Assembly (NCBI GenBank): GCA_947644545.1
Contig: CANRZW010000011.1
Span: 1 to 64,000 of the forward strand
Length of the DNA: 64,000 nucleotides
Source of the DNA: an uncultured Lachnospiraceae bacterium
GTDB lineage: Bacteria > Bacillota > Clostridia > Lachnospirales > Lachnospiraceae
Direction of reading: 5' to 3'
Shown here piece after piece: positions 24,622 to 32,903 of this stretch. Numbering within the stretch: position 1 is the stretch's first letter; the number at the start of each line of letters is the position of its first letter. The translations under genes and the position numbers were made by a program. A model generated the notes under the pieces. It saw only the letters and a program-made list of their open reading frames with translations, searched no databases and was not told the origin of the DNA.

Positions 24622-24635
24622 TGTAAGTGCTTACA
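24622..24635. promoter_or_regulatory. cre-like LacI operator at the uxaA start point
   Basis: TGTAAGTGCTTACA, flanked by A and T to extend the dyad to 24621-24636. 13 of 14 cre positions match. Confidence 0.7.
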
Positions 24636-24654
24636 TAGAAGGGGTTATGTGAAA

Positions 24655-24740
24655 TGCAGATGTGTGTAGATGTACGCAGGTATATGCAAATGTATGCAGA
24701 TATATGCAAATGCATGTAGATGTATGTAAGTGGATACAAG
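24655..24740. repeat. Degenerate ATGCAGATRTATGCAAATG repeats in the uxaA leader
   Basis: A run of ATG/GCA/GAT-rich units with 12-24-bp periodicity (for example TATATGCAAATGTATGCAGA twice with small changes). It lies in the transcribed leader of uxaA. The 609-bp gap between the LacI gene and uxaA is otherwise accounted for by the promoters, operators and the 33-bp repeats. Confidence 0.55.
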
Positions 24741-24850
24741 TCAGGTGTATCGAAATGTAGACTGTCAGGAACGGGATAAAGGGCGCCAGGCGGACTGTAG
24801 TTGGCAGCATCCCGATTCAGGGCAGGAAAGGCAAGAAAGGATGAAGAACA

Positions 24851-26434
24851 ATGCAGACTTTTATCAGGATCCACCCGGACGATAAGGTGGCGGTGGCGCT
24901 TCGGCCGATTCCCGCAGGCAGTACGGTGACGGTGGACGGCGAAACGATCGTGTTGACGGAAGATATCATGCAGGGACATAAATTTGCACTGTGTGATCTG
25001 GAGGAAGGGGAGCAGGTGATTAAGTATGGTGCGCCTGTGGGCATCGCGGCAGGCCGGATCGCGAAGGGTTCCTGGGTACATACTCATAATATGCGGACGG
25101 GATTGGGCGACATGCTGACTTATACTTATACGCCGCTGTCAGCCGGCGGCACGAATACGGACGGAAAGAGAGCGGCTGCGGATAAGAATGTGGAGGGGCA
25201 GCAGGATGTTCGGGGTAAGCAGGATGTTTGGCGTAGGCAGGATCAGGGACCGGAGTCAGAAGCCTGCTTTCAGGGATTCAGGCGTCCGGACGGCAAAGCG
25301 GGGGTCCGCAACGAGATCTGGATCATTCCCACGGTAGGATGTGTCAATTCCGTGGCGAAAGCCATCGAGAAGCGCGCGCAGGAGTCTCTGCCGGCAAAGG
25401 GATCGGTGGAGGCTGTGGCGGCATTTGCCCATCCTTACGGTTGTTCCCAGATGGGGGAGGACCAGGAGAATACCAGACGGATTCTGGCAGACCTGGTTCG
25501 CCATCCCAATGCAGGCGGCGTGCTGGTGCTTGGCCTTGGGTGCGAGAACAGCAATGTGGAAGTGTTAAAAGAGTATATCGGGCCGTATGATCCGGACAGG
25601 GTGAAGTTTTTAGTCTGTCAGGAAGAAGAGGATGAAGTGGAAGCCGGGGTCATGCTGGTACAGGAACTGGCGGCCTATGCGGGCGGTTTTACGCGGACCA
25701 GGATCCCCTGCAGTGAACTGATCGTCGGTATGAAGTGCGGCGGTTCCGACGGGCTTTCCGGCATCACGGCCAATCCGGCGGTGGGGGTGTTCTCTGACCG
25801 GCTGATCGGGGAGGGTGGCACCACGATCCTTACGGAAGTGCCGGAGATGTTCGGGGCGGAGACGCTTTTGATGAACCGCTGTGAGAATCGGGAACTGTTT
25901 CAGAAGACGGTGGCGATGATCAATGATTTCAAGGAATACTTTATAAGACATGATCAGACGATCTATGAGAATCCCTCTCCGGGGAATAAGATGGGAGGAA
26001 TCTCCACGCTGGAAGATAAGTCGCTGGGGTGTACTCAGAAGTCGGGTTCCGCGCCTGTCAGGGGCGTGCTGGCTTATGGAGAACCGGTAGAAGAAAGGGG
26101 GCTTAACCTGCTTTATGCTCCGGGAAACGACCTGGTGGCGGCCACGGCGCTGGCGGCTTCGGGCGCGCAGATCGTTCTGTTTACCACCGGAAGGGGAACG
26201 CCCTTTGCCTCGCCGGTGCCGACAGTGAAGATTTCCAGCAATTCGCCGCTTTACAGGCATAAGAAGAACTGGATTGATTTTGACTGCGGAGAGCTGGTAG
26301 AGGGTAAGCGGCTGGAGGAACTGGGGGAAGAGCTTTTCCGCTATGTTCTGGAAGCTGCCTCGGGGAAGAAAGTGAAGGCGGAGGAAGCGGGCTTTCATGA
26401 TATGGCGATCTTCAAGCAGGGCGTGACATTATAG
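24851..26434 (+). CDS. uxaA: Altronate dehydratase
   Basis: 527 residues. Dehydrates D-altronate to 2-keto-3-deoxygluconate. The N-terminal SAF domain (about 1-95) has RIHPDDKVAVAL and GAPVGIAAGRI; the large catalytic domain (about 135-527) has the UxaA signatures GVRNEIWIIPTVGCVN and MKCGGSDGLSGITANP. Between them lies a ~35-residue hydrophilic linker containing an in-frame 18-bp repeat (25201-25246) that encodes QQDVRGKQDVWRRQDQ, not a usual family feature. It forms an operon with uxaB (86-bp spacing) and is divergent from the LacI regulator. KDG kinase and aldolase genes are not in the window. Confidence 0.95.
   Translation: MQTFIRIHPDDKVAVALRPIPAGSTVTVDGETIVLTEDIMQGHKFALCDLEEGEQVIKYGAPVGIAAGRIAKGSWVHTHNMRTGLGDMLTYTYTPLSAGGTNTDGKRAAADKNVEGQQDVRGKQDVWRRQDQGPESEACFQGFRRPDGKAGVRNEIWIIPTVGCVNSVAKAIEKRAQESLPAKGSVEAVAAFAHPYGCSQMGEDQENTRRILADLVRHPNAGGVLVLGLGCENSNVEVLKEYIGPYDPDRVKFLVCQEEEDEVEAGVMLVQELAAYAGGFTRTRIPCSELIVGMKCGGSDGLSGITANPAVGVFSDRLIGEGGTTILTEVPEMFGAETLLMNRCENRELFQKTVAMINDFKEYFIRHDQTIYENPSPGNKMGGISTLEDKSLGCTQKSGSAPVRGVLAYGEPVEERGLNLLYAPGNDLVAATALAASGAQIVLFTTGRGTPFASPVPTVKISSNSPLYRHKKNWIDFDCGELVEGKRLEELGEELFRYVLEAASGKKVKAEEAGFHDMAIFKQGVTL
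25201..25246. repeat. In-frame 18-bp tandem repeat in the uxaA linker
   Basis: Units starting GCAGGATGTTYGGSGTA at 25201 and 25219, and a partial third (GCAGGATCAG) at 25237. Each unit adds six residues. Confidence 0.8.
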
Positions 26435-26519
26435 GAGAGCAAAAGTGCATAAGCCGCTTTGGCCGAAAGGAAGAGGAAGGGGCTTGAGCAGAAGGCGGCT
26501 TGAACAGGAGGAGGCAAAC

Positions 26520-28019
26520 GTGAAAAGGTTGTCGTATGCGACATTAGAGGAAATGCAGTATGACGGGTATCTGCTTAAGGAGGCGCCGGAAAGGGTGCTG
26601 CAATTTGGAGAGGGGAATTTTCTCCGGGCTTTTGCGGATCATTTCATTGACGTGATGAATGAGAAAGCGGATTTTCAAGGGAAGGTGGTTCTGGTGACGC
26701 CCCGCGGCAAAGAAAGCCGGGTGAAACAGGCAGTCAATGAGCAGGAAGGGCTTTACACCTTATTCTTGCGGGGAAGCGAGAACGGTGAGAAGGTGAATGA
26801 CAGGAGGGTGCTCTCCTGTGTCAGCCGCTGTCTGAATCCTGGCCAGGAATATAGCGCCTATATGGCCTGTGCCGAAAATCCGGAGTTACGGTTTATCATC
26901 TCCAATACGACGGAGGCGGGGATCCGGTATGACGCGGCATGTCGGCTGGAAGATGAGCCGGCGGCCAGTTTTCCGGGGAAGTTTACGCAGTTTCTGTATG
27001 CAAGGTATCAGAAGTTTGGTTCGGAGAAGGGAAAGGGCTTCGTGATCCTGCCCTGTGAGCTGATCGATGATAATGGCAGAGAACTGGAGAATTGTGTCCT
27101 TCAGTATGCGAAGCAATGGGAGCTGGGGGAGGCATTTATCAGATGGGTGCAGGAGGAGAACCTCTTCTGCTCTACGCTGGTGGACCGCATTGTCACCGGT
27201 TATCCGGCGAGAGAGGCGGAAGCATTGTGTGAGCAGCTTGGTTACCGGGATGAGATCATTGACGCCGGAGAGATATTTGGTTTCTGGGTGATCGAGGGGC
27301 CGGAAAGCCTGCAGAAGGAGCTGCCTTTTGACAAGGCCGGGCTGCCGGTGTTAATCACGGACAATCATAAGCCTTATAAGCAGCGCAAAGTGCGTATTCT
27401 GAACGGCGCCCACACGTCCATGGTGCTGGGAGCTTATCTGGCCGGGAAGAATATTGTCAGGGATTGCATGGAAGATCAGGTGATCCGCTCCTTTATGGAG
27501 AAGACCCTCCATCAGGAGATCATTCCTACCCTGACGCTTCCGGAAGCGGAGCTTACGGCGTTTGCCGGGGCGGTGACGGACCGCTTTAACAATCCCTATA
27601 TCGATCACGAGCTGCTTGCGATCGCCTTGAATTCCACCTCCAAGTGGAAGGCGAGAGTGCTGCCCTCCTTTGAGGAATACGTGAAGAAATACGGGAAGCT
27701 TCCGGAATGCATCACGGCATCACTGTCCTTCTATATCGCCTTTTACAGAGGAATACGCCTGGAAGAAAGTGAGATGGTCTGCAGCAGGGGCGGGGAAGAA
27801 TACGGCATCCGGGACGAGCGGTTTATCCTGGAATTCTATGAGGCGCACAGAGAGGACGATGCTGCGGCGCTCGCCGAGGCGGTCCTGGCGAACAGACAGT
27901 TCTGGGGAACCGATCTGACAGTTTACGAGGGGCTTGTGCAGAAAGTGGCAGCCAATCTACAGATGATCGAAGAGGAAGGGGCATATGAACTGATGAGACG
28001 GTGTGCCCTTTCAGAATGA
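26520..28019 (+). CDS. uxaB: Tagaturonate reductase (altronate oxidoreductase)
   Basis: 499 residues from a GTG start; AGGAGGAGG ends 6 nt before it, whereas an upstream in-frame ATG at 26445 would add a basic, repeat-like leader (GRGRGLSRRRL) without homology. NADH-dependent reduction of D-tagaturonate to D-altronate. Mannitol-dehydrogenase superfamily: Rossmann start VLQFGEGNFLRAFADHFID, then DNHKPYKQRKVRILNGAHTSM carrying the catalytic Lys and the N-G-x-H motif. It completes the uxaC-uxaB-uxaA route from galacturonate to KDG; the gene order places uxaA first. Confidence 0.93.
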   Translation: MKRLSYATLEEMQYDGYLLKEAPERVLQFGEGNFLRAFADHFIDVMNEKADFQGKVVLVTPRGKESRVKQAVNEQEGLYTLFLRGSENGEKVNDRRVLSCVSRCLNPGQEYSAYMACAENPELRFIISNTTEAGIRYDAACRLEDEPAASFPGKFTQFLYARYQKFGSEKGKGFVILPCELIDDNGRELENCVLQYAKQWELGEAFIRWVQEENLFCSTLVDRIVTGYPAREAEALCEQLGYRDEIIDAGEIFGFWVIEGPESLQKELPFDKAGLPVLITDNHKPYKQRKVRILNGAHTSMVLGAYLAGKNIVRDCMEDQVIRSFMEKTLHQEIIPTLTLPEAELTAFAGAVTDRFNNPYIDHELLAIALNSTSKWKARVLPSFEEYVKKYGKLPECITASLSFYIAFYRGIRLEESEMVCSRGGEEYGIRDERFILEFYEAHREDDAAALAEAVLANRQFWGTDLTVYEGLVQKVAANLQMIEEEGAYELMRRCALSE

Positions 28020-28122
28020 TTTATCAAAGATTCTGTCAAAGCAAAGATTTTATCAATTTGTCAAGGACAGGGAATAAAGGAACAAAATAAAACGCATACT
28101 ATCTTCATCTGTAAGTCGGAAA

Positions 28123-28141
28123 CCGGAAATTTTCTTTCCGG
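28123..28141. other. Small hairpin between uxaB and spoVAD
   Basis: CCGGAAA / TTTCCGG, 7-bp stem with a TTTTC loop. There is no T tract, so a terminator role is doubtful. The remaining 170-bp spacer shows nothing else. Confidence 0.4.
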
Positions 28142-28188
28142 CAATAGCGTTCAGGCAATAACCTGTAGAAGTTCGGAGGAGATAGGAA

Positions 28189-29205
28189 ATGCTGGGAAAA
28201 CAGAGTTTTCAGTTTATGAATAAACCGTACATTATCAGCAGCGGTTCCATCGTGGGGAGTAAGGAAGCGGCAGGCCCCATGGGACAGCTGTTTGACAAGA
28301 TCGGATACGACGATAAGTTCGGGGCCGATACATGGGAGGATGCGGAGAGCAGCCTGCAGAAAGAGGCGCTGGAGATCGCGCTGGAGAAAGCCGGGCTCAA
28401 GAAAAAGGATCTGCAGCTTGTTTTTGCGGGGGATTTGCTGGGACAGTCGATCGCCAGCAGCTTCGGCCTTTCAGGCTATCAGCTTCCCCATGTGGGGTTA
28501 TATGGCGCCTGTTCCACCTGCGGGTTGTCTCTGACCATGGGAAGCATGGCAGTGGCGGGGATGTTCGTGGAGAAGGCGGCCTGCATAACGTCGAGCCATT
28601 TTGCCAGTGCGGAGAAGGAGTTTCGGTTTCCGCTGGCCTATGGCAATCAGCGGCCGAAATCGGCCACCTGGACAGTGACAGGCAGCGGAGCGTTCCTGCT
28701 CTCGGCACAGCCGGGCAGCCAGGTGTGGGCGGTGATATCCGGCGCCACCATCGGTAAGATCGTGGATTATGGATTGAAGGACTCCATGAACATGGGGGCC
28801 TGTATGGCGCCTGCAGCCGCGGATACGATCAGGCAGCATCTGGAAGATTTCGGCAGACAGCCCGATTACTATGACAAGATTATCACCGGTGATCTGGGCA
28901 CGGTGGGTCAGCAGCTTCTTTTTGACCTGCTGGCGGAGGCGCAGATTGATATCACAAAGCAGCATATGGACTGCGGCATTGAGATCTTCGACAGTGAGAG
29001 ACAGGACACCAATGCGGGCGGTTCCGGCTGTGGGTGCAGTGCGGTGGTGTTGTCCGCCTATATTTTGAAGAAGCTGGAAGAGGGTGTCTGGAACCGGGTG
29101 CTCTTTATGCCGACGGGTGCGCTTCTGAGTAAGACCAGCTTCAATGAGGGGCAGAGTATTCCGGGAATTGCGCACGGAGTCGTGCTGGAGCATTATGAAG
29201 GATAA
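28189..29205 (+). CDS. spoVAD: Stage V sporulation protein AD (DPA channel component)
   Basis: 338 residues, thiolase-like fold. SpoVAD binds dipicolinic acid and is needed for its uptake into the forespore and release in germination. Family features: an N-terminal FMNKPYIISSGSIVGSKEA, FDKIGYDDKFGADTWEDAE, LVFAGDLLGQSIASSFG, GLYGACSTCGLSLTMG and the C-terminal TSFNEGQSIPGIAHGV. RBS GGAGGAGATAGG is strong. spoVAC, normally directly upstream, is absent: uxaB lies upstream instead. spoVAE, normally directly downstream, is 3.1 kb away (32349). A forespore-specific promoter (sigma G) would be expected but I cannot place one. Confidence 0.95.
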   Translation: MLGKQSFQFMNKPYIISSGSIVGSKEAAGPMGQLFDKIGYDDKFGADTWEDAESSLQKEALEIALEKAGLKKKDLQLVFAGDLLGQSIASSFGLSGYQLPHVGLYGACSTCGLSLTMGSMAVAGMFVEKAACITSSHFASAEKEFRFPLAYGNQRPKSATWTVTGSGAFLLSAQPGSQVWAVISGATIGKIVDYGLKDSMNMGACMAPAAADTIRQHLEDFGRQPDYYDKIITGDLGTVGQQLLFDLLAEAQIDITKQHMDCGIEIFDSERQDTNAGGSGCGCSAVVLSAYILKKLEEGVWNRVLFMPTGALLSKTSFNEGQSIPGIAHGVVLEHYEG

Positions 29206-29257
29206 CGTTGGATAACGATAAAGGCTTCACGGATGATAGCTGGAGAGAGACAAATAC

Positions 29258-29290
29258 GGGGGAAATCGGCGTAAGCCCTTTTCCCCTTTT
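29258..29290 (+). terminator. Intrinsic terminator after spoVAD
   Basis: Stem GGGGAAA / TTTCCCC with an inner GGC-GTAA-GCC tetraloop hairpin, followed by TTTT. Confidence 0.75.
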
Positions 29291-29456
29291 GCGATGTTAA
29301 AACATTGAAGAAAAGAAAAATAAGAATAATGAGCAACAGGGTTTATCAAAACCATAAATTGGTTTATACTGTTAGAGAATGATGCCGGGGCAATGCAGAC
29401 AGCAATAGAGGCGGATCTGTGAGCCGGCTTGCGGGAAAGGTATGGTTATCGGATAG

Positions 29457-29816
29457 ATGGAAGACGGTAAGGTGATCATCAAAGACAGTGGAGACGGTAA
29501 GGTTTCGGTCGACAGAAGCCGTGACGGCGGTCGCGGCAGCAGTTATGGCAGCGGACAGGCGAAACCGGACACGGAGAGTATGAATGTGCTGGTGTCCGGG
29601 ATACTTCACCATGAGGGGAAGACTTTCGTGAGGGTTTCTTTTCTGCGGGGGAAGGACTGGGCGGAAGGGATCGTCCCGGACGGCGTGATCGAGAAGGCGG
29701 AAGGGTTTTCGGAGGAGGAGACCGGACAGCTGCAGGAATATCTGGCGCAGGAGAAGGAGATGTTCCTGCGGCAGGCCAGGGGAATCAATCCGATCAGGAA
29801 TCTGTTTCAGTTATAA
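29457..29816 (+). CDS. Small hypothetical protein with Gly/Asp-rich N-terminus
   Basis: 119 residues, family not recognised. The first ~41 residues are low-complexity (GDGKVSVDRSRDGGRG) and encoded by GA/GGTAAGG repeats. The rest (from Met42: MNVLVSGILHHEGKTFVRVSF) is a compact, plausible domain with a charged helix (EETGQLQEYLAQEKEMF). The real start may be Met42 at 29580; neither start has a strong ribosome binding site. It lies after the spoVAD terminator, at the head of a same-strand run ending with spoVAE. A -10-like TATACT at 29365 may belong to its promoter. Confidence 0.55.
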   Translation: MEDGKVIIKDSGDGKVSVDRSRDGGRGSSYGSGQAKPDTESMNVLVSGILHHEGKTFVRVSFLRGKDWAEGIVPDGVIEKAEGFSEEETGQLQEYLAQEKEMFLRQARGINPIRNLFQL

Positions 29817-29903
29817 GACAGGATCCTGTACGGGACAGGGATATTGCAGGATAAGCAGTTCCTGACAAATACAAAGGATAAGAGGAAAGGATGGGAACAC
29901 GAA

Positions 29904-30935
29904 ATGAAAGCATTGTTTATTGGAGGGACGGGCACGATCAGCACGGCGATCTCTGCCAGACTTCTGGAGGAAGGGCATGAGCTGTGGCTGATCAACCGGG
30001 GAACACGCAACGACGTGCTGCCGCCCGGCGCGCATATCATCACGGCGGACATCAATGACGAGGAGACGGTGGCGCAGAAGCTGGAAGGGCATACGTTCGA
30101 TGTGGTGGCGGATTTTATCGCATTTGTGCCCGGGCAGCTGGAACGGGATTACAGATTGTTCCGGGATAAGACCAGACAGTTTATCTATATCAGCTCGGCC
30201 TCGGCGTATCAGAAGCCGTTATCTGATTATCGGATCGACGAGGGGACGCCGCTGGCGAATCCTTACTGGGAGTATTCGCGCAATAAGATTGCCGGCGAAG
30301 AATATCTGATGAAGCTGTATCGGGAGGAAGGGTTCCCGGTAACGATCGTGCGGCCGAGCCATACTTACAGCGAGCGCGCCGTTCCGGCGGGTGTTCACGG
30401 GCCGCAGGGCAGTTACCAGGTGCTTAAGCGGATGATGGAAGGGAAAAAGGTCATTCTGCACGGAGACGGCACATCTCTCTGGACGCTGACCTTTAACACG
30501 GATTTTGCCAAAGGATTTATCGGGTTGATGGGCAATGTTCATGCCATCGGGGAGTCGGTGCAGATCACCGGTGACGAGACGCTTACCTGGAACCAGATCT
30601 ATACCGTGATCGCGCAGGCGCTGGGTGTGGAGTTAAAGCCATGTTATGTTTCCAGCGAGTTTCTTGCTTCCTGCAGTCCGGAGAAGTGGGATCTGCGGGG
30701 AGCGCTGCTGGGAGACAAGTCCAACAGCGTCGCATTCGACAATACGAAACTGAAACGGCTGGTGCCTGACTTTACGGCGACGGTACGTTTTGATCAGGGA
30801 GTCAGGAAGGCTCTGGAGTATATTAAGGCTCATCCGGAATGCCAGAAGGAAGATCCGGAATACGATCAGTGGTGCGACAGAGTGATAGCGGCGCAGGAAG
30901 AGGCGCTTAAGAGCGTGAGTGCGTCGAATGATTAA
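29904..30935 (+). CDS. NAD-dependent epimerase/dehydratase (extended SDR)
   Basis: 343 residues. The N-terminal Rossmann motif MKALFIGGTGTISTAI differs slightly from the classic GxxGxxG. It then has VVADFIAFVPGQ, YISSASAYQKP and YSRNKIAGEEYL (the SDR Tyr and Lys in YxxxK form), and an NMR-like C-terminal domain. Such proteins are annotated as atypical extended SDRs; the substrate is unknown. I start it at 29904 (GAGGAAAGGATGGG upstream) rather than the earlier in-frame ATG. It lies between the hypothetical gene and another small gene. Confidence 0.8.
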   Translation: MKALFIGGTGTISTAISARLLEEGHELWLINRGTRNDVLPPGAHIITADINDEETVAQKLEGHTFDVVADFIAFVPGQLERDYRLFRDKTRQFIYISSASAYQKPLSDYRIDEGTPLANPYWEYSRNKIAGEEYLMKLYREEGFPVTIVRPSHTYSERAVPAGVHGPQGSYQVLKRMMEGKKVILHGDGTSLWTLTFNTDFAKGFIGLMGNVHAIGESVQITGDETLTWNQIYTVIAQALGVELKPCYVSSEFLASCSPEKWDLRGALLGDKSNSVAFDNTKLKRLVPDFTATVRFDQGVRKALEYIKAHPECQKEDPEYDQWCDRVIAAQEEALKSVSASND

Positions 30936-30984
30936 CGCTGCGCGACGGGGCGCAGGCATATGATGGGAAAGAAGGTGTGAGACA

Positions 30985-31215
30985 GTGCGGGAGATGGAAT
31001 TTAAGATGGAGCGTCCCGGATTGTTGAAGGAGGGAGATAAGGTCACCGTGACGGAAGGTGTCCTTCCCAGCAATTACTATTATACGATCGACCCGTCTCT
31101 GGCCATGTCAGGGAATTTCCCTTTCAGAGAGCGTATGCTGGAGCGGGAAGGCGTGGTGACGGAAGTGATTGAGAACGCCAGAGGATTCTATGTGCGAGCC
31201 AGGTTCGGGGAGTGA
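30985..31215 (+). CDS. Small conserved-looking hypothetical protein
   Basis: 76 residues from a GTG start (GAAGGTG about 10 nt upstream); an ATG at 30994 is an alternative. Soluble, beta-rich appearance (EGDKVTVTEGVLPSNYYY; GVVTEVIENARGFYVRARF), like a small SH3-like or ribosome-associated barrel, but I do not recognise the family. It lies 50 bp after the SDR gene and about 65 bp before ridA. Confidence 0.6.
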   Translation: MREMEFKMERPGLLKEGDKVTVTEGVLPSNYYYTIDPSLAMSGNFPFRERMLEREGVVTEVIENARGFYVRARFGE

Positions 31216-31280
31216 GTTACATGAGCGGCAGGCAGGCGGAAAGCCGGAGAGCCGCGATTACAGAAAGGAAGGGATATAGT

Positions 31281-31658
31281 ATGTTAACCAAAGTATCTAC
31301 AGACAAGGCGCCGGCAGCGATCGGGCCGTATTCTCAGGGAATTATCGCGGGAGATTTTTTGTTTGCTTCGGGACAGATTCCCATTGATCCGGCAAACGGC
31401 GAGATCAAGGGCAGCGATATTACGGAGCAGGCGGAACAGGTGATGAAGAATGTGGGCGCGATCCTGACAGAGGTCGGTGTGGACTATACAAAGGTGGTCA
31501 AGACCACATGCTTTTTGGCGGATATGGCAGATTTCGCGGCTTTCAACGGGGTGTATGAGAAGTACTTTACCGAGAAACCGGCCAGAAGCTGCGTGGCGGT
31601 GAAGCAGCTGCCCAAGAGTGTGCTGTGTGAGGTGGAAGTGACGGCATATCTGAAGTAA
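31281..31658 (+). CDS. ridA: RidA family reactive intermediate deaminase
   Basis: 125 residues, the normal family length. RidA hydrolyses reactive enamine/imine intermediates from PLP enzymes such as threonine dehydratase. Signatures: KAPAAIGPYSQGI near the N-terminus, FLFASGQIPIDP, KTTCFLADMADFAAFNGVYEKYF and the C-terminal PARSCVAVKQLPKSVLCEVEV with the active-site Arg. I choose 31281 (GAAAGGAAGGG upstream) over an in-frame upstream ATG at 31212 that overlaps the preceding gene. Confidence 0.93.
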   Translation: MLTKVSTDKAPAAIGPYSQGIIAGDFLFASGQIPIDPANGEIKGSDITEQAEQVMKNVGAILTEVGVDYTKVVKTTCFLADMADFAAFNGVYEKYFTEKPARSCVAVKQLPKSVLCEVEVTAYLK

Positions 31659-31716
31659 AACCCAATCATGATAGAACGGTTCCCGGAAAGGGAATATTGA
31701 AAGAGGTTTACATAAT

Positions 31717-32217
31717 ATGGAACAGAAGAACATCGTCCTCACCGGGATGCCCGGTGCGGGAAAGAGTACGGTAGGCGTGGTATTGGCGAAGAAACTGGGG
31801 TTTGCGTTTCTGGACTCTGATCTGGTGATCCAGAGCAGAGAGGGAAAGCTTCTGCATGAGATTATCGAGGAACAGGGAGTGGAGAAGTTCTGGTCCATCG
31901 AGGAGGCGGCAAACTTATCCATCGATGCCAGGCGCACCGTGATCGCCACCGGCGGCAGTGTTATTTACGGCGGCAGGGCCATGGAGCATCTTGGGCGCAG
32001 CGGAATTATCGTATATCTGCAGCTGTCCTGCGAAGAGATTGCCAGAAGGCTGGGTGACCTGAATGAGCGCGGCGTGACGCTGCGGGAAGGGCAGACGCTG
32101 GAGATGCTTTATGAGGAGCGTGTTCCGCTTTATGAGCAATATGCGCATATCACGATGGATTGCGAGCGTCTTTCCATCCGCGAGATCGTCGAGGAGATTG
32201 TCCGTAAGGTGCGGTGA
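31717..32217 (+). CDS. aroK: Shikimate kinase
   Basis: 166 residues. Phosphorylates shikimate in the chorismate pathway. P-loop GMPGAGKST (10-18), the shikimate-binding DSD near residue 34, TGGSVIYGG (substrate-binding GG with Ser) and an NERGVTLREGQTLEMLYEER lid and adenine segment all fit AroK. An Asp-Ser-Asp and Glu-rich surface is usual. The gene is 58 bp after ridA. No other aro gene is nearby. Confidence 0.92.
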   Translation: MEQKNIVLTGMPGAGKSTVGVVLAKKLGFAFLDSDLVIQSREGKLLHEIIEEQGVEKFWSIEEAANLSIDARRTVIATGGSVIYGGRAMEHLGRSGIIVYLQLSCEEIARRLGDLNERGVTLREGQTLEMLYEERVPLYEQYAHITMDCERLSIREIVEEIVRKVR

Positions 32218-32348
32218 GACGCATTTGATCAGACGGCAGGCAGTATCGTGCAGATTTTTGATAAAATTCGGTCTGCACAGTATAGTTTATTACGGAATTG
32301 CAGAAAATAACCATAACAGATAGGAAAGAAAGGTGTGGTATCGGTTTG

Positions 32349-32705
32349 ATGGATTATGTAAATGCATTCTGGGTAGGCGGTCTGATCTGCGCGCTGGTGC
32401 AGATTCTGTTGGAAAAGACAAAAATGCTGCCGGGGCGCGTGATGGTACTTCTCGTCTGTCTCGGAGCGGTGATCAGCTTTTTCGGATGGTACGAGCCGTT
32501 TATGGAATACGCGGGCGCGGGGGCCAGCGTGCCTCTGCTTGGCTATGGCAATATCCTGATGAAGGGCGTGAAGGAAGCGGTATCGGAGAATGGTTTCATC
32601 GGGCTTTTTCAGGGCGGTTTTAAGACCGGGGCAGTGGGATGCTGTGCGGCGCTGGTGTTCGGGTATCTGGCCAGTCTTGTTTTCAAGCCTAAGATGAAAG
32701 GTTGA
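32349..32705 (+). CDS. spoVAE: Stage V sporulation protein AE
   Basis: 118 residues with about three or four membrane segments and no soluble domain, the size and pattern of SpoVAE/SpoVAEB (MDYVNAFWVGGLICALVQIL; LPGRVMVLLVCLGAVISFF; LLGYGNILMKGVKEAV; TGAVGCCAALVFGYLASLVF). It forms part of the forespore inner-membrane DPA channel with SpoVAC and SpoVAD. Start: ATG at 32349 directly after an in-frame TTG; GAAAGGTG lies upstream. Unusually, it is separated from spoVAD by five unrelated genes and follows aroK. A strong terminator follows. Confidence 0.92.
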   Translation: MDYVNAFWVGGLICALVQILLEKTKMLPGRVMVLLVCLGAVISFFGWYEPFMEYAGAGASVPLLGYGNILMKGVKEAVSENGFIGLFQGGFKTGAVGCCAALVFGYLASLVFKPKMKG

Positions 32706-32751
32706 GGGTCTGACGCAGCGGAATCTTCAGGAGTGGCAGTAACTTAATTGA

Positions 32752-32795
32752 AACGAAAAGAATGCCTCTACGTCGGTGTTCTTTTCGTTTTTTTT
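32752..32795 (+). terminator. Strong intrinsic terminator after spoVAE
   Basis: Stem AACGAAAAGAA / TTCTTTTCGTT (11 bp plus inner wobble pairs), followed by six T residues. Confidence 0.92.
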
Positions 32796-32839
32796 GCTGC
32801 TGTCTGAGAGCATTGATGAACTAAAAATATAAATTACAA

Positions 32840-32867
32840 TTGATTTTTAAGATGTGTTTGTTATAAT
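32840..32867 (+). promoter_or_regulatory. Sigma-A-type promoter for the IclR gene
   Basis: TTGATT (32840-32845), 16-bp spacer, TATAAT (32862-32867), 36 bp before the ATG. Confidence 0.75.
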
Positions 32868-32903
32868 GAATTTGTGAAAATCATAGAAGGAATACACGAA
32901 TAA

